From Paludibacteraceae bacterium (GTDB lineage: Bacteria; Bacteroidota; Bacteroidia; Bacteroidales; Paludibacteraceae): a stretch of 64,000 nucleotides of DNA. Location: contig JAEDGZ010000002.1 of the NCBI GenBank assembly GCA_016297215.1, positions 1-64,000 of the forward strand, written 5' to 3'. Numbering within the stretch: position 1 is the first letter of the stretch; each line of letters begins with the position of its first letter. Below, in pieces: positions 42,610-51,553 of the stretch. Both the position numbers and the translations under genes were made by a program. The notes below the pieces were generated by a model. The model worked only from the letters and a program-made list of their open reading frames with translations. It ran no database searches and was not told where the DNA came from.

Positions 42610-42628
42610 ATCGGCTTATAGATACAGT

Positions 42629-45145
42629 ATGAAAAAACGAAGTATTACATTATTACTCCTATTTCTCGGGGCGGTCTGTGCTATGGGGCAGAAGAGTATC
42701 AGCGGGAAGGTACAAGACGCACAGGGCGACCCCATCGCCTACGCTACGGTCAGTCTGCTCACGGCAGACAGCACACTCGTTACCGGTGCAATAACCGATG
42801 AGAAAGGGGCGTTCAGTTTGGTGCGGCCTGGAGACCGCACCTCCATGATACTGCAAGTGAGTTTTATCGGGTATGAGACTGTGGCGCGGACGATACAACT
42901 CAATTCCTCCTCTACCGCAGGCGAGACGCCTGCGTCCCCAGAGGTGCTGATAACCTTGCGGGAGGAGAGCGAGGAGTTGGCGGAAGTGGAGGTGAAAGCC
43001 AAGCGGCAGTTGATAGAGCGGCAGTTCGACAAGATAGTGCTGAACGTGAGCAACTCGCCTTTCGCGGCGGGCAGCAACGGCAAAGACCTGCTGAAGAAAG
43101 CGCCGGGCGTGCAGGTGGACAAAGACGGGAACGTAACGGTGAACGGCAAGTCGGTGGAGGTGTATATCGACGGTCGCCCTTCGTACCTGAGCGGCGACCA
43201 ACTGAAAGCCATGCTGGAAGGTACGGACGGCAGCACGATAGAGAAGATAGAGATTATCTCCAACCCCTCGGCGAAATACGACGCGGCGGGGCAAGGCGGA
43301 ATCATCAACATCAAGACCAAGCGCAACATGATGCAGGGACTGAACGGGACGCTGTCTGCCAGTTACGGCGGAATGTACTACGGGGACGTGGAGAAATGGC
43401 AGAACAGGGAGATGTTCTCGCTGAACCTCAACTACCGCTCGGAGAAGACCTACACATTCGCGACGCTGACGCAGTTCTACGTGGACCAGAACATCCACGT
43501 GGAAGTGGGCAGCGAGGCGCAGGATACGCTGACGCAGACACGCACGGAGCGGTATGACGAATCGGAGTATGTGTGTGATTTTCAGTACTATATGCTGAAA
43601 GTGGGCAACGACTGGTTTATCGACAAGAAGAACACCTTCGGCTTTATCTTCCAAGCGCCGTTTATGATTATGCGGCAGAACGTGCCCGCCGGTCGCGGCT
43701 GGGGCTATACGAAAGTGGGGAACGATATCGTGGAGAACTCGATGTCGGTATTGGAGAACCCTATCCGCTCGCAGCAATATACCGCCAACCTCAACTACAC
43801 GCACGTGTTCAACGACTCGCTCGACCGCGAACTGACGACCAACGTGGACTACAACCGCTACGCGGGGCAGCAGATGAACAGCCAGCAGAACACGTATTTC
43901 CACAATAGCTTTGCCGACACCACCCGCATGGGGATGGTGATTAACACCGACCAAAAGGTGGATATCTACTCGGCGAAAGTGGACTTCCAGACGCGTTTTT
44001 GGCAGACGGGCATGATAGAGGCGGGTGCTAAATGGGCGATGTCGAACACGTTCAACCGCATGACGACGGACTCGACCGTGAACGACGTGGCGCGTGAGAC
44101 GCTGCACTCGGACTTCGACTACTCGGAGCAGGTGGCGGCGGTGTATATCTCGGTCGCTAAGCAGTTCGGGCAGAAGTTCAACGCGAAGTTAGGTCTGCGC
44201 GGGGAGTTCACGCACTCGGAGGGCGACTGGATTTCGGCGGACAGCACGTCGATGAAGAACTATTTTGACGTATTCCCGACGGCGTTCTTCGGCTACAACC
44301 CGACGGACAAATGGAGCATGAACGTGTCGTACACGCGGCGTATCAAGCGCCCGAGTTACTATCAGTTGAACCCCTTCCGCACCTATTTAGACGCGCACAA
44401 CTACCAAGAGGGAAACCTCGAACTGACGCCGGAGTTTAACAACCAAGTGGACCTAAACTTTTCCTACTCACAATATGTGGCACTGGCGTTCAACTTCGCG
44501 CACACGCAGGACATGCTGTCGGCGCACATGGAACTGCTGCCCAACGGCAACGGCAGGCAGAAATGGGTGAACTTCGGTACGTGCACGACGCACGGCGGCA
44601 ACCTGTCGCTGACGGAGTTGCCCCTTGTGCCGAAGTTCGAGACGGGTGCGGACGGAACGCGGCAGATGACGGGTGCGTGGCTGGCGCTGACGGTGAACGC
44701 GGCGTATTACAACTTCATCAACCGCTCTTACGACGGGACGTACCTCAACCGCAACCATTACGCTTCGGCGTCCGCCACACTGACCGCCTACCTGCCGCAG
44801 GACTGGACGCTGTCGGTGGACGGGAACTACAACACGCCGCTGACCATCGGCTACAACAAGACGGACGCGACATGGTACATGGGTGCGGCGGTGAGGAAGA
44901 TGTGGCGCAAACAGGGGCTGATACTGAACATCCAAGCGCAAGACCTGCTGCGGTCGGTGCACTACCGGTCGGACTCGTTCGGTATGGTGGAAGGCAACAG
45001 CAGTTATTACTACCAGAACTCACGCTATCAGAACGTGAGTATGAGCCTGACGTGGATGTTCGGACAACAGCAGTACATGAAGCGACGCAAGGTCGGCGAC
45101 ATGGACGAAGCGTCGCGCCTCGGCGGCGGGGGAGTGGGGAAATGA
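42629..45145 (+). CDS. TonB-dependent-receptor-like outer membrane protein
   Basis: An 838-residue protein with a signal peptide (GAVCAMGQ), an N-terminal carboxypeptidase-regulatory-like domain (KSISGKVQDAQGDPIAYATVSLL), a plug-like region (VQVDKDGNVTVNGKSVEVYIDGRPSYLSGDQLKAMLEG, IEKIEIISNPSAKYDAAGQGGIINI) and a C-terminal barrel (outer membrane protein beta-barrel family 3). It probably imports or senses a small molecule. Two palindromic elements are read in frame within the N-terminal domain: B at residues 64-72 and A2 at 96-104. It follows a TetR gene. Confidence 0.9.
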   Translation: MKKRSITLLLLFLGAVCAMGQKSISGKVQDAQGDPIAYATVSLLTADSTLVTGAITDEKGAFSLVRPGDRTSMILQVSFIGYETVARTIQLNSSSTAGETPASPEVLITLREESEELAEVEVKAKRQLIERQFDKIVLNVSNSPFAAGSNGKDLLKKAPGVQVDKDGNVTVNGKSVEVYIDGRPSYLSGDQLKAMLEGTDGSTIEKIEIISNPSAKYDAAGQGGIINIKTKRNMMQGLNGTLSASYGGMYYGDVEKWQNREMFSLNLNYRSEKTYTFATLTQFYVDQNIHVEVGSEAQDTLTQTRTERYDESEYVCDFQYYMLKVGNDWFIDKKNTFGFIFQAPFMIMRQNVPAGRGWGYTKVGNDIVENSMSVLENPIRSQQYTANLNYTHVFNDSLDRELTTNVDYNRYAGQQMNSQQNTYFHNSFADTTRMGMVINTDQKVDIYSAKVDFQTRFWQTGMIEAGAKWAMSNTFNRMTTDSTVNDVARETLHSDFDYSEQVAAVYISVAKQFGQKFNAKLGLRGEFTHSEGDWISADSTSMKNYFDVFPTAFFGYNPTDKWSMNVSYTRRIKRPSYYQLNPFRTYLDAHNYQEGNLELTPEFNNQVDLNFSYSQYVALAFNFAHTQDMLSAHMELLPNGNGRQKWVNFGTCTTHGGNLSLTELPLVPKFETGADGTRQMTGAWLALTVNAAYYNFINRSYDGTYLNRNHYASASATLTAYLPQDWTLSVDGNYNTPLTIGYNKTDATWYMGAAVRKMWRKQGLILNIQAQDLLRSVHYRSDSFGMVEGNSSYYYQNSRYQNVSMSLTWMFGQQQYMKRRKVGDMDEASRLGGGGVGK
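42820..42844. repeat. palindromic element B, in frame in the barrel gene
   Basis: GGTGCGGCCTGGAGACCGCA, the opposite orientation to the mnmE copy. Translated as VRPGDRTSM. Confidence 0.85.
42914..42941. repeat. palindromic element A (A2 form), in frame in the barrel gene
   Basis: ACCGCAGGCGAGACGCCTGC then GTCCCCAG. Translated as TAGETPASP, the same peptide as in the gene at 45236. Confidence 0.9.
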
Positions 45146-45148
45146 TTT

Positions 45149-45178
45149 AATTATGAATTATGAATTATGAATTATGAG
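45149..45178 (+). repeat. heptamer array ATTATGA
   Basis: Four units of AATTATG, the complement of the AATTCAT word. Confidence 0.85.
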
Positions 45179-45235
45179 GGCGCGTGCTCTGAGGGGGGAC
45201 GAGTTATCGGAGTTTTCTGAATTATCTGAGATATT

Positions 45236-47137
45236 ATGAGAAATAAAGTTTTTGCACGTATTCTTATTATTGCCGCAGTGGTGTTAGTATGTGGCGGAGG
45301 AGTGTGGTATTGGGCTGCACATCGGCATGTGGAGCAGTTGAGAACCATCGAAGTAAACGGCGTGAGCCTTGTGTATCAACGTGTCGGGCGACTTAGCGGG
45401 CAGCCTGTGGTGTTGCTGCACGGCAACGGCGGTAGCCACGAGCACCTGAGCGTGATGGCTGAGCAGTTGAACACGGCGGGGTATCTGGTGTATGCGTTGG
45501 ACTCGCGCGGGCAGGGTACAAACGAGCCCTTAGACGAGTACCACTATGCCGACATGGCGGAGGATGTGTATGCTTTCTGCCAAGCGTTGGGGATAGAGAA
45601 ACCCGCCGTGTTCGGCTGGAGCGACGGCGGTATCATCGCCTTGCTGACCGAGGTGCTGCACCCGGGTACGTTCTCCGCCATCGCGGTCAGCGGGGCGAAC
45701 ATCACGCCGGACGGGATAGTGGGGTTTGAGGAGATGAGGCGCGCACTGACGACCGACTCGCTGGGCAATCCTATCGCGCCCGCACCGCTGCATGAGATGA
45801 TGCTCACCGAGCCGCATATCACGCCCGCGGAGTTGGGGACGATAGCCTGCCCCACCCTCGTGGTAGCAGGCGAGCATGACCTTATCCTTGAGGAACAAAC
45901 GCGGCTGATTGCTCGCAGCATCCCACACGGGTCGCTGCTTATCCTGCGGGGCGAAGACCACGGGTCGCATATCTGGCAGAACCCGAAGATGGGGCGTATC
46001 CTGCTATATTACCTCAGGCAGGTGCTGCAGCCGCAGCCGTATATCGCGGTGGGCGACGAGGCGGCGATGTTCGACCTTGTGTTTGTTACCCGCGCGGCGA
46101 ATGCGGACAGCGTGTGGAAGCCGCTGACGGCGATGGTAACGCCTTACTTCGGCAGCGTGGTGATGTATCTACCGAGCGACTCCGCGTTATATACCGCAGG
46201 CGAGACGCCTGCGTCCCCAGTGGAAGCCCTGTGCAAGATGGCGAGGGCGCGGGGGAGTAAGTACCTCACTTTGCTCTGCACGCCTGACGCGCAAGGAATA
46301 TGCGAAGCCTTTGCCGCGGAACTGCCCGCGTTCGGGACTGCCGAGCAGGCGGCGCCGCAACTCTCTATGCTGCTGACCGTGGAGGATGTGGCTATGTGGA
46401 CGGGGATTCTGCCCGGGTACATGGAAGCGACCGAGGCGTTCTATTCGGAGTTTGAGCAACGGGTGGCATTGCTGCGAGGTGCGCCGCTGGATGGGAAATG
46501 GGTATCAAGCGACAAGTCTCAAGTTTCAAGTGGCGAGTTGCCTCCGATGGGCTTGGAGATACCCGACTACAGTGCCTATTTCCGCTTGGATACGCTGGTG
46601 CAGGAGGGGATGAGCACGTGGGAGAAGAGTCTTGCTATCGGGCGGTTTGTGTCGGCGCATATCCCGCACGCCAACCAAAAGACGCGCCCTGCCGCGAAGG
46701 ACGCGATTACGCTGTGGGAGTATATCCGGACTCAAGAGCCTGCCTTCAACTGCCGTTACCACAGTTTCTTCACGATGCAGTTGCTGCATTCCGTAGGCGT
46801 TGAGGCGCGGGTGCTGACCTGTATGCCGAAAGACGACAACGACCCCGACTGCCATGTGGTGAACGTCGTCTATCTGCCTGAATATCAGAAATGGGCAATG
46901 CTCGACACTGACCAAGCCATTTATGCCACAGACGCCGAGGGGACACCGCTGGCGCCGTGGGAGATGCGGGTTTGCTACGAGCAAGGCAAGAGTTTCACGC
47001 TGTGGTACACCTACGAGAACCCCGACCAAGGGATGGACTACTATCGGTCGTACATGGCAAAGAACACCTACTCCTTCGCCTCGCCGACGAGCATAGAGGA
47101 TAACGAGAATATCTACCTAATGCCCGTGAAGGATTAA
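45236..47137 (+). CDS. alpha/beta-hydrolase fused to a transglutaminase-like domain
   Basis: A 633-residue protein with an N-terminal membrane anchor (RILIIAAVVLVCGGGVWYWAA). Residues about 35-265 form an alpha/beta-hydrolase: VVLLHGNGGS, nucleophile Ser129 in GWSDGG, Asp215 in GEHDLI and His242 in EDHGSH. Residues about 445-600 form a transglutaminase-like protease fold: Cys506 in FNCRYHS, His540 in CHVVNVVY and Asp557 in LDTD. Both catalytic sets are complete. The linker (270-440) has in-frame A2 element codons (320-328, TAGETPASP) and a GTCTCAA/GTTTCAA word insert (about 423-434). The substrate is unknown; a cell-envelope amide or ester is plausible. Confidence 0.85.
   Translation: MRNKVFARILIIAAVVLVCGGGVWYWAAHRHVEQLRTIEVNGVSLVYQRVGRLSGQPVVLLHGNGGSHEHLSVMAEQLNTAGYLVYALDSRGQGTNEPLDEYHYADMAEDVYAFCQALGIEKPAVFGWSDGGIIALLTEVLHPGTFSAIAVSGANITPDGIVGFEEMRRALTTDSLGNPIAPAPLHEMMLTEPHITPAELGTIACPTLVVAGEHDLILEEQTRLIARSIPHGSLLILRGEDHGSHIWQNPKMGRILLYYLRQVLQPQPYIAVGDEAAMFDLVFVTRAANADSVWKPLTAMVTPYFGSVVMYLPSDSALYTAGETPASPVEALCKMARARGSKYLTLLCTPDAQGICEAFAAELPAFGTAEQAAPQLSMLLTVEDVAMWTGILPGYMEATEAFYSEFEQRVALLRGAPLDGKWVSSDKSQVSSGELPPMGLEIPDYSAYFRLDTLVQEGMSTWEKSLAIGRFVSAHIPHANQKTRPAAKDAITLWEYIRTQEPAFNCRYHSFFTMQLLHSVGVEARVLTCMPKDDNDPDCHVVNVVYLPEYQKWAMLDTDQAIYATDAEGTPLAPWEMRVCYEQGKSFTLWYTYENPDQGMDYYRSYMAKNTYSFASPTSIEDNENIYLMPVKD
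46194..46220. repeat. palindromic element A (A2 form), in frame
   Basis: ACCGCAGGCGAGACGCCTGC then GTCCCCAG, identical to 42914-42941 over 28 bp and translated in the same frame (TAGETPASP). Confidence 0.9.
46503..46535 (+). repeat. GTCTCAA/GTTTCAA words in coding sequence
   Basis: CAAGTCTCAAGTTTCAAGTG, the heptamer of 21176-21199, read as SDKSQVSSG in a linker. Confidence 0.7.
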
Positions 47138-47186
47138 GGATAAAAGACTGATTAGTTTTGAGTATAAACATAAACCATACAACATT

Positions 47187-47378
47187 ATGAACAAGCAATT
47201 ACCTTTATTGGTTTTTCGTGCGGTAGCCCTCGGTTTGGGCATTGGCGCACTCACGCTCTCGCTGATGGAGAAAATCAGCACCAACGATGCCATCGTCCTG
47301 CTGTCGCTGGCAGTAACCTGTCTCGCTGCCTGCGCGATGGGGGAATATAGCAACAAGAAAGAAGACAAGAAGAAATGA
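47187..47378 (+). CDS. small membrane protein
   Basis: A 63-residue protein with two hydrophobic segments (LLVFRAVALGLGIGALTLSLM and AIVLLSLAVTCLAACAMG) and a Lys-rich tail. Its end overlaps the next start (ATGA), so it is translated together with the methyltransferase. No family recognised. Confidence 0.7.
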   Translation: MNKQLPLLVFRAVALGLGIGALTLSLMEKISTNDAIVLLSLAVTCLAACAMGEYSNKKEDKKK

Positions 47379-48049
47379 GACGGTCGGCATTAGCGTGGCA
47401 AGCCCTCGGGAAGGGCGTCGGCGGGCTGGCAGTGATGGGTCTGTTGCTCTTTCTGCCTGCGGGCAGTTGGGGCTATTGGCAGGCATGGCTCTTCCTCGGG
47501 CTGCTCTTCGTGCCGATGACCTGCGTGGCGACATGGCTGCTGGTGCGCGAGCCGGAACTGCTGGAGAAGCGCCTCAGCAGCAGAGAGCAGGAGAAAGAGC
47601 AGCGGCATGTGGTCGCCCTGTCGGCACTGATGTTCGTTGCGGGCTTTCTGCTCGCGGGCTTTGACCAACGCTACGGCTGGTCGGAGATGCCCGTGTGGGT
47701 GGTGGCGGTAGCGGCAGTGGTGATGCTGTGCGGCTACGGGCTGTACGCCGAAGTGATGCGTGAGAACGCCTATCTTTCTCGCACGGTGGAAGTGCAAGAG
47801 AATCAGAGAGTTATCAGCACAGGGTTGTATGGCGTTGTGCGTCATCCGATGTACGCGGCGACGCTGGTGCTGTACCTCTCCATGCCGATAGTATTGGGCT
47901 CGTGGGTGGCGTTGGTTCCCTTCCTCTCCTACCCCTTCATCATCGCCCGCCGTATCCGCAACGAGGAGCAGGTGCTGGAGCGCGGACTGGAGGGCTACAC
48001 CGAATATAAGCAACATGTGCGATACCGTTTGATTCCTTTTATCTGGTAA
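47375..48049 (+). CDS. isoprenylcysteine carboxyl methyltransferase-like membrane protein
   Basis: A 224-residue membrane enzyme of the ICMT/PEMT superfamily, with about five membrane segments. The C-terminal signature GLYGVVRHPMYAATLVLYLSMPIVLGSW ... RIRNEEQVLERGLEGYTEYKQHVRYRLIPFIW contains the conserved RHP and EE motifs of SAM-binding members. The acceptor is unknown. Confidence 0.88.
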   Translation: MRRSALAWQALGKGVGGLAVMGLLLFLPAGSWGYWQAWLFLGLLFVPMTCVATWLLVREPELLEKRLSSREQEKEQRHVVALSALMFVAGFLLAGFDQRYGWSEMPVWVVAVAAVVMLCGYGLYAEVMRENAYLSRTVEVQENQRVISTGLYGVVRHPMYAATLVLYLSMPIVLGSWVALVPFLSYPFIIARRIRNEEQVLERGLEGYTEYKQHVRYRLIPFIW

Positions 48050-48056
48050 GAACACT

Positions 48057-48815
48057 ATGACTGCAAACGACATCACAGACGCTCTCCTTGCGCTGGAGGA
48101 CAGCGCACAGCGGGAAGTGCTGTTGCGGTTCTTCAAGACGGGCAAAGGTGAGTACGGCGAGGGCGACCGCTTCCTCGGTATCCGCGTGCCGGAAGTGCGG
48201 TTGGTGGCGAAGACGGCGGTGGGTCTGCCCTTGGAGGAAGTGCCGACGCTGCTGTTGAGTCCGTGGCACGAGGTGCGGCTCTGCGGGCTGCTCATCCTGA
48301 CGTATCAGATGGAGCGGCTGTGCCGGCGGAGGGTGTTAGACGACCCGCAAGCCATCGAAGCGCGGGACGCCATCGTAACGCTCTATCTGCAATACGCCGA
48401 CCGCGCGAACAACTGGGACTTGGTGGACCTGAGTGCGCCGAAGATTATCGGCAACTGGCTGCTGGTGCCTACCCGCCTCGGCGACAAGACACAGGTGCTG
48501 GACTCGCTTGCCGACAGCCCCGTGCTGTGGCGGCAGCGTATCGCGATGGTCAGCACGTGGAAGACCACGCAGCAGGGCGACCCGACCTACGCTTTGCGCT
48601 ACGCCGAGCGACTGCTGCACCACCCCCATGACCTGATGCACAAGGCGGTAGGATGGATGCTCCGCGAGGTGGGGAAACGCGGCAACAAGGTGCTGCTGGA
48701 GGCGTTTTTAGCGCAACATGCCGCTACTATGCCCCGCACCACACTGCGCTATGCTATCGAGCGGCTGCCGGAGACAGAGCGACAGGAGTGGATGGGGCGG
48801 CCTACCCTGCCCTAA
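48057..48815 (+). CDS. DNA alkylation repair protein (AlkD-like)
   Basis: A 252-residue HEAT-repeat protein of the AlkC/AlkD glycosylase superfamily. RFLGIRVPEVR, ANNWDLVDLSAPKIIG and VLWRQRIAMVSTW are typical, with the Trp, Asp and Arg residues that contact the damaged base in AlkD. It removes N3/N7-alkylated bases. It completes, with ogt, a small alkylation repair set in the window. The last codons (RPTLP) and stop run into a degenerate C-type repeat. Confidence 0.9.
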   Translation: MTANDITDALLALEDSAQREVLLRFFKTGKGEYGEGDRFLGIRVPEVRLVAKTAVGLPLEEVPTLLLSPWHEVRLCGLLILTYQMERLCRRRVLDDPQAIEARDAIVTLYLQYADRANNWDLVDLSAPKIIGNWLLVPTRLGDKTQVLDSLADSPVLWRQRIAMVSTWKTTQQGDPTYALRYAERLLHHPHDLMHKAVGWMLREVGKRGNKVLLEAFLAQHAATMPRTTLRYAIERLPETERQEWMGRPTLP

Positions 48816-48862
48816 AACCACCCTACTGCGTTTTGCTTTTGGAGGGCAAAAAAGGGAGGGAA
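48803..48862. repeat. degenerate palindromic element C
   Basis: CCTACCCTGCCCT at the 3' end of the AlkD-like gene and GCAAAAAAGGGAGGG further on, around a GCTTTTGGAGGGC hairpin. It supplies the stop codon of the gene. Confidence 0.55.
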
Positions 48863-48896
48863 ATGATTCGGAATAGTTAGCATCAAGGTAGTGCAA

Positions 48897-48940
48897 TCAC
48901 TAACTAATCACTAACTAATCACTAACTAATCACTAACTCT
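48897..48940. repeat. 11-bp tandem repeat ATCACTAACTA
   Basis: Four units, in the same orientation as the array at position 1. Confidence 0.9.
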
Positions 48941-48963
48941 ATACAGATTGATAATCCTATTAC

Positions 48964-49182
48964 ATGGGATTTGAGAGAGGAAGATTGCTCGGAGAGTTCT
49001 TCGTCTATATGAGCACAGGCTACCTGCTCCGCGCCTATACCGCGCTCCCGCCGTGGGCGATGTACATCCCGCTCTTCCTCGCGATGTTCATCCTCACCCC
49101 CGCCCTCTACCTCCTCATCCGCCGCATCCCCATCCTCCGCTACTGCGTGCTGGGACTATCCTCCAAGAATACCACTGCATAA
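48964..49182 (+). CDS. small membrane protein, hypothetical
   Basis: A 72-residue protein with two hydrophobic segments (GEFFVYMSTGYLLRAYTAL, AMYIPLFLAMFILTPALYLLI) and a basic C-terminal part. Codon use resembles the neighbours. No recognised family and no promoter match; it could be a remnant of a larger acyltransferase-like protein. Confidence 0.5.
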   Translation: MGFERGRLLGEFFVYMSTGYLLRAYTALPPWAMYIPLFLAMFILTPALYLLIRRIPILRYCVLGLSSKNTTA

Positions 49183-49218
49183 CCAAAGAGGCTACCAACT
49201 ATTCTATGCCACACTGCA

Positions 49219-49229
49219 GGGGGGGGGGG
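49219..49229 (+). repeat. run of 11 G
   Basis: The longest homopolymer of G in the window, between genes. It may vary in length through slippage or reflect assembly error. The rest of the gap (49230-49449) is AT-rich with nothing recognised. Confidence 0.8.
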
Positions 49230-49449
49230 TAAAATGGGGGACTAAAGCAAATGCAATGCAAAAAAAACGGGAAAAGATTTGCTCCTTTCTCGGAAAATAG
49301 TTAATTTTTCATTTGCATATGGCTAAACAACTAAATTCGGAATAAAGGTACGTAATTTATGTGGATTTACAAAGCAAACTGACAAAAAAAGTATTTACAA
49401 TCTAAATTTACTATATAAATATTGACAAAACAAATTTTGCTTTATTTAT

Positions 49450-49480
49450 TTGCATATTTCGCAAAATTGTAGTATCTTTG
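49450..49480 (+). promoter_or_regulatory. Bacteroidetes-type promoter for purN
   Basis: TTG at 49450-49452, 20-nt spacer, TATCTTTG at 49473-49480. Leader about 10 nt. Confidence 0.85.
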
Positions 49481-49496
49481 CCGCGGCTTTTTAGAT

Positions 49497-50057
49497 ATGA
49501 AAACTGCGCGTGTACATATTGCCGTGTGCGTGTCGGGCGAGGGAACGACACTGCAAGCGTTGCTGGATGCTCAGCAGGCGAACCACTATCGGGTGGCACT
49601 CGTGGTGGCGAACAGAGCGTGCGGAGCATTGGCTCGCGCGGCAAAAGCAGGTGTCCCTACCCTCTTGAGCCGCGATTGGGAGGAGATAACGGGGCGGCTG
49701 CGAGAGGCGGGAGTCGGGCTGATTGTGCTGGCGGGCTACTTGGCTATCATCCCTGAGGCGGTGTGCGAGCAATGGGCAGGCAGGATGATAAACACCCATC
49801 CCTCGCTGCTGCCGAAGTTCGGCGGGAAAGGGATGTACGGCAGGCGCGTGCATGAGGCGGTAATCGCCGCAGGCGAACGCGAGACGGGCTGCACGGTGCA
49901 CTACGTGAGCAGCGCAGTGGACGGCGGAGACATCATCGCCCAAACACGAGTGCCTGTGCTCATAGACGACACCCCCGACACCCTCGCGGCGCGCGTGCAA
50001 GCCGCAGAACGACAATTGCTGCCACAAGTAGTAGACCAACTAAGCACCACCCCATAA
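49497..50057 (+). CDS. purN: phosphoribosylglycinamide formyltransferase
   Basis: A 186-residue enzyme of purine synthesis. SGEGTTLQALLDA replaces the usual SGxGSNLQ, INTHPSLLPKFGGKGMYG holds the catalytic Asn and His, and VDGGDIIAQ the catalytic Asp. Length is normal. It has its own short-leader promoter; ccsA follows 20 nt later. Confidence 0.93.
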   Translation: MKTARVHIAVCVSGEGTTLQALLDAQQANHYRVALVVANRACGALARAAKAGVPTLLSRDWEEITGRLREAGVGLIVLAGYLAIIPEAVCEQWAGRMINTHPSLLPKFGGKGMYGRRVHEAVIAAGERETGCTVHYVSSAVDGGDIIAQTRVPVLIDDTPDTLAARVQAAERQLLPQVVDQLSTTP

Positions 50058-50077
50058 TTCGTAAATCGTAAATCCTG

Positions 50078-51427
50078 ATGTTTTCCTTCCCCATATCATT
50101 GCTATTAGCCCTTGCGCTGCTGATTATCATCGCATTGTGCTCGTACTCGTCTTGGAGCAAGATGAGCATCAGTCGCCACCCTCTGACGGCGGCGGTGCTG
50201 CTGCTGGTGTTCGCCATCGTGAACGCTATTGAGGGGACATGGGCACTCGGACTGCAACACTCGTGGGCGATGTATATCATCGTCCTACTCCTGCTTTTCT
50301 CGCTCGGGTTGGCGATAGCGCATAAGGTGCAGAAGACGGCAAGCAAGGCACTCTGCCTGCCTACCCGCAAAGAGCGCAGACAACTATGGCTGCGGAAGAT
50401 GCCGTTCTTGCTCTTGCACGCGGGTATCTTTCTTGTCTTGTTCGGCGGCTTCTTCGGCGCGCCCGACAGAGAAGACGGGCAGGTGTTGCTCGAATACAAT
50501 GTGCCCACCCATACCGCCTACCAAGCCAACGACGAGATGTTGCCGCTGCCGTTTGAGATGCAGATAGATACATTCTATGTCGATTACTATGCGGATGGGC
50601 GCAGCCCCAAGCAGTTCACCACCCGCTTCACCATTCGCGAGATAGGGAAGACAATGGAGCCCCGACAGGGCAAGGCGCACACGGACAAGTTGCTCCTCAC
50701 CACCGCGGTGAACCACCCTTGTTCCTATCGCGGCTACCATTTCTACCAGAGCAACTACGACCCCGTGCGCGGCGAATACAGCGTGCTGAAAGTGGTGCGC
50801 GACCCGTGGATAGCCGTCGTGTGGATAGGTATCGTCCTGCTGGCGATAGGCGCATGCTGGCAGACGACGCACCAATGGAAAGCGCACTGGGGATGGTGGC
50901 TGGCGGTCGGCATCGTAACCATCGCCTTCACCGTCATCACCCTCGCCAAAATCAACTTCGGCACCCTCATGCCCGCCCTCCGCAGCGCGTGGTTCATACC
51001 ACACATAGGCGTGTATATGATAGCCTACTCGCTACTCGCCGTGGCGTCTATCTTAGGCATTATTATGCTTGTTAACTTGAGCCTGAACAAGTTTGACAAC
51101 ACCAAGTTGCATCACCTGCTGATGGGATTGCTGCAAACCTCATCTTGTCTGTTGCTCATGGGTATGCTCTGCGGGGCGGTGTGGGCGAAACAGGCGTGGG
51201 GCGACTACTGGACGTGGGACCCGAAGGAGTGCTGGGCGTTGGCGACATGGATGCTCACGCTCATAGGGATGCACCTCAAATGTCCGGGTGCGCAGGCGTC
51301 CCCGCCTGCTAAAAAAGTGCTGCTCGTGGTCTTCGTGCTGCTGAGTTTCGCCGCCATGCAGATGACATGGTACGGAGTGAACTACCTCCCCTCGGCGGAG
51401 GTCAGTCTGCATACGTATGGGAGATAA
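50078..51427 (+). CDS. ccsA: cytochrome c biogenesis protein, ResB-CcsA fusion
   Basis: A 449-residue membrane protein of system II cytochrome c assembly. The first half (membrane segments plus a periplasmic beta domain, CSYRGYHFYQSNYDP) resembles ResB/Ccs1; the second half is CcsA with the haem-handling WWD region WGDYWTWDPKECWALATWM at about residues 374-392 and flanking His residues. It moves haem across the membrane and ligates it to CxxCH. Residues about 402-411 (CPGAQASPPA) are an in-frame A element in the loop before the last membrane helix. The peroxidase that follows is the obvious client. Confidence 0.92.
   Translation: MFSFPISLLLALALLIIIALCSYSSWSKMSISRHPLTAAVLLLVFAIVNAIEGTWALGLQHSWAMYIIVLLLLFSLGLAIAHKVQKTASKALCLPTRKERRQLWLRKMPFLLLHAGIFLVLFGGFFGAPDREDGQVLLEYNVPTHTAYQANDEMLPLPFEMQIDTFYVDYYADGRSPKQFTTRFTIREIGKTMEPRQGKAHTDKLLLTTAVNHPCSYRGYHFYQSNYDPVRGEYSVLKVVRDPWIAVVWIGIVLLAIGACWQTTHQWKAHWGWWLAVGIVTIAFTVITLAKINFGTLMPALRSAWFIPHIGVYMIAYSLLAVASILGIIMLVNLSLNKFDNTKLHHLLMGLLQTSSCLLLMGMLCGAVWAKQAWGDYWTWDPKECWALATWMLTLIGMHLKCPGAQASPPAKKVLLVVFVLLSFAAMQMTWYGVNYLPSAEVSLHTYGR
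51281..51310. repeat. palindromic element A (A1 form), in frame in ccsA
   Basis: TGTCCGGGTGCGCAGGCGTC then CCCGCCTGCT, the full A1 consensus (reverse complement of 62725-62754). Translated as CPGAQASPPA. Confidence 0.92.
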
Positions 51428-51428
51428 A

Positions 51429-51522
51429 ACGATGAAGGATGAAGGATGAAAGATGAAAGACTAAATAGTTCCGACTCTGAAAACTGACCACTGACCACTA
51501 AACACTGACCACTAAACACAAA
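51429..51522 (+). repeat. heptamer arrays GAAGGAT and ACCACTG before ccp
   Basis: GATGAAGGATGAAGGATGAA followed by GACCACTGACCACTAAACAC words. It fills the gap between ccsA and the peroxidase gene. Confidence 0.85.
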
Positions 51523-51553
51523 ACTTCATACAAACTAACAAAACAAAAACATC

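Noticed and set aside
42659..44107. Long open frame (482 codons) on the minus strand opposite the barrel gene
   Set aside because: It mirrors a clear signal-peptide-containing barrel protein, has a His/Arg/Val-rich composition typical of antisense frames in GC-rich genes, and has no promoter.
46194..46220. Transposon footprint causing gene disruption
   Set aside because: The A2 copy keeps the frame, and both catalytic domains on either side are intact, so the gene is not a pseudogene.
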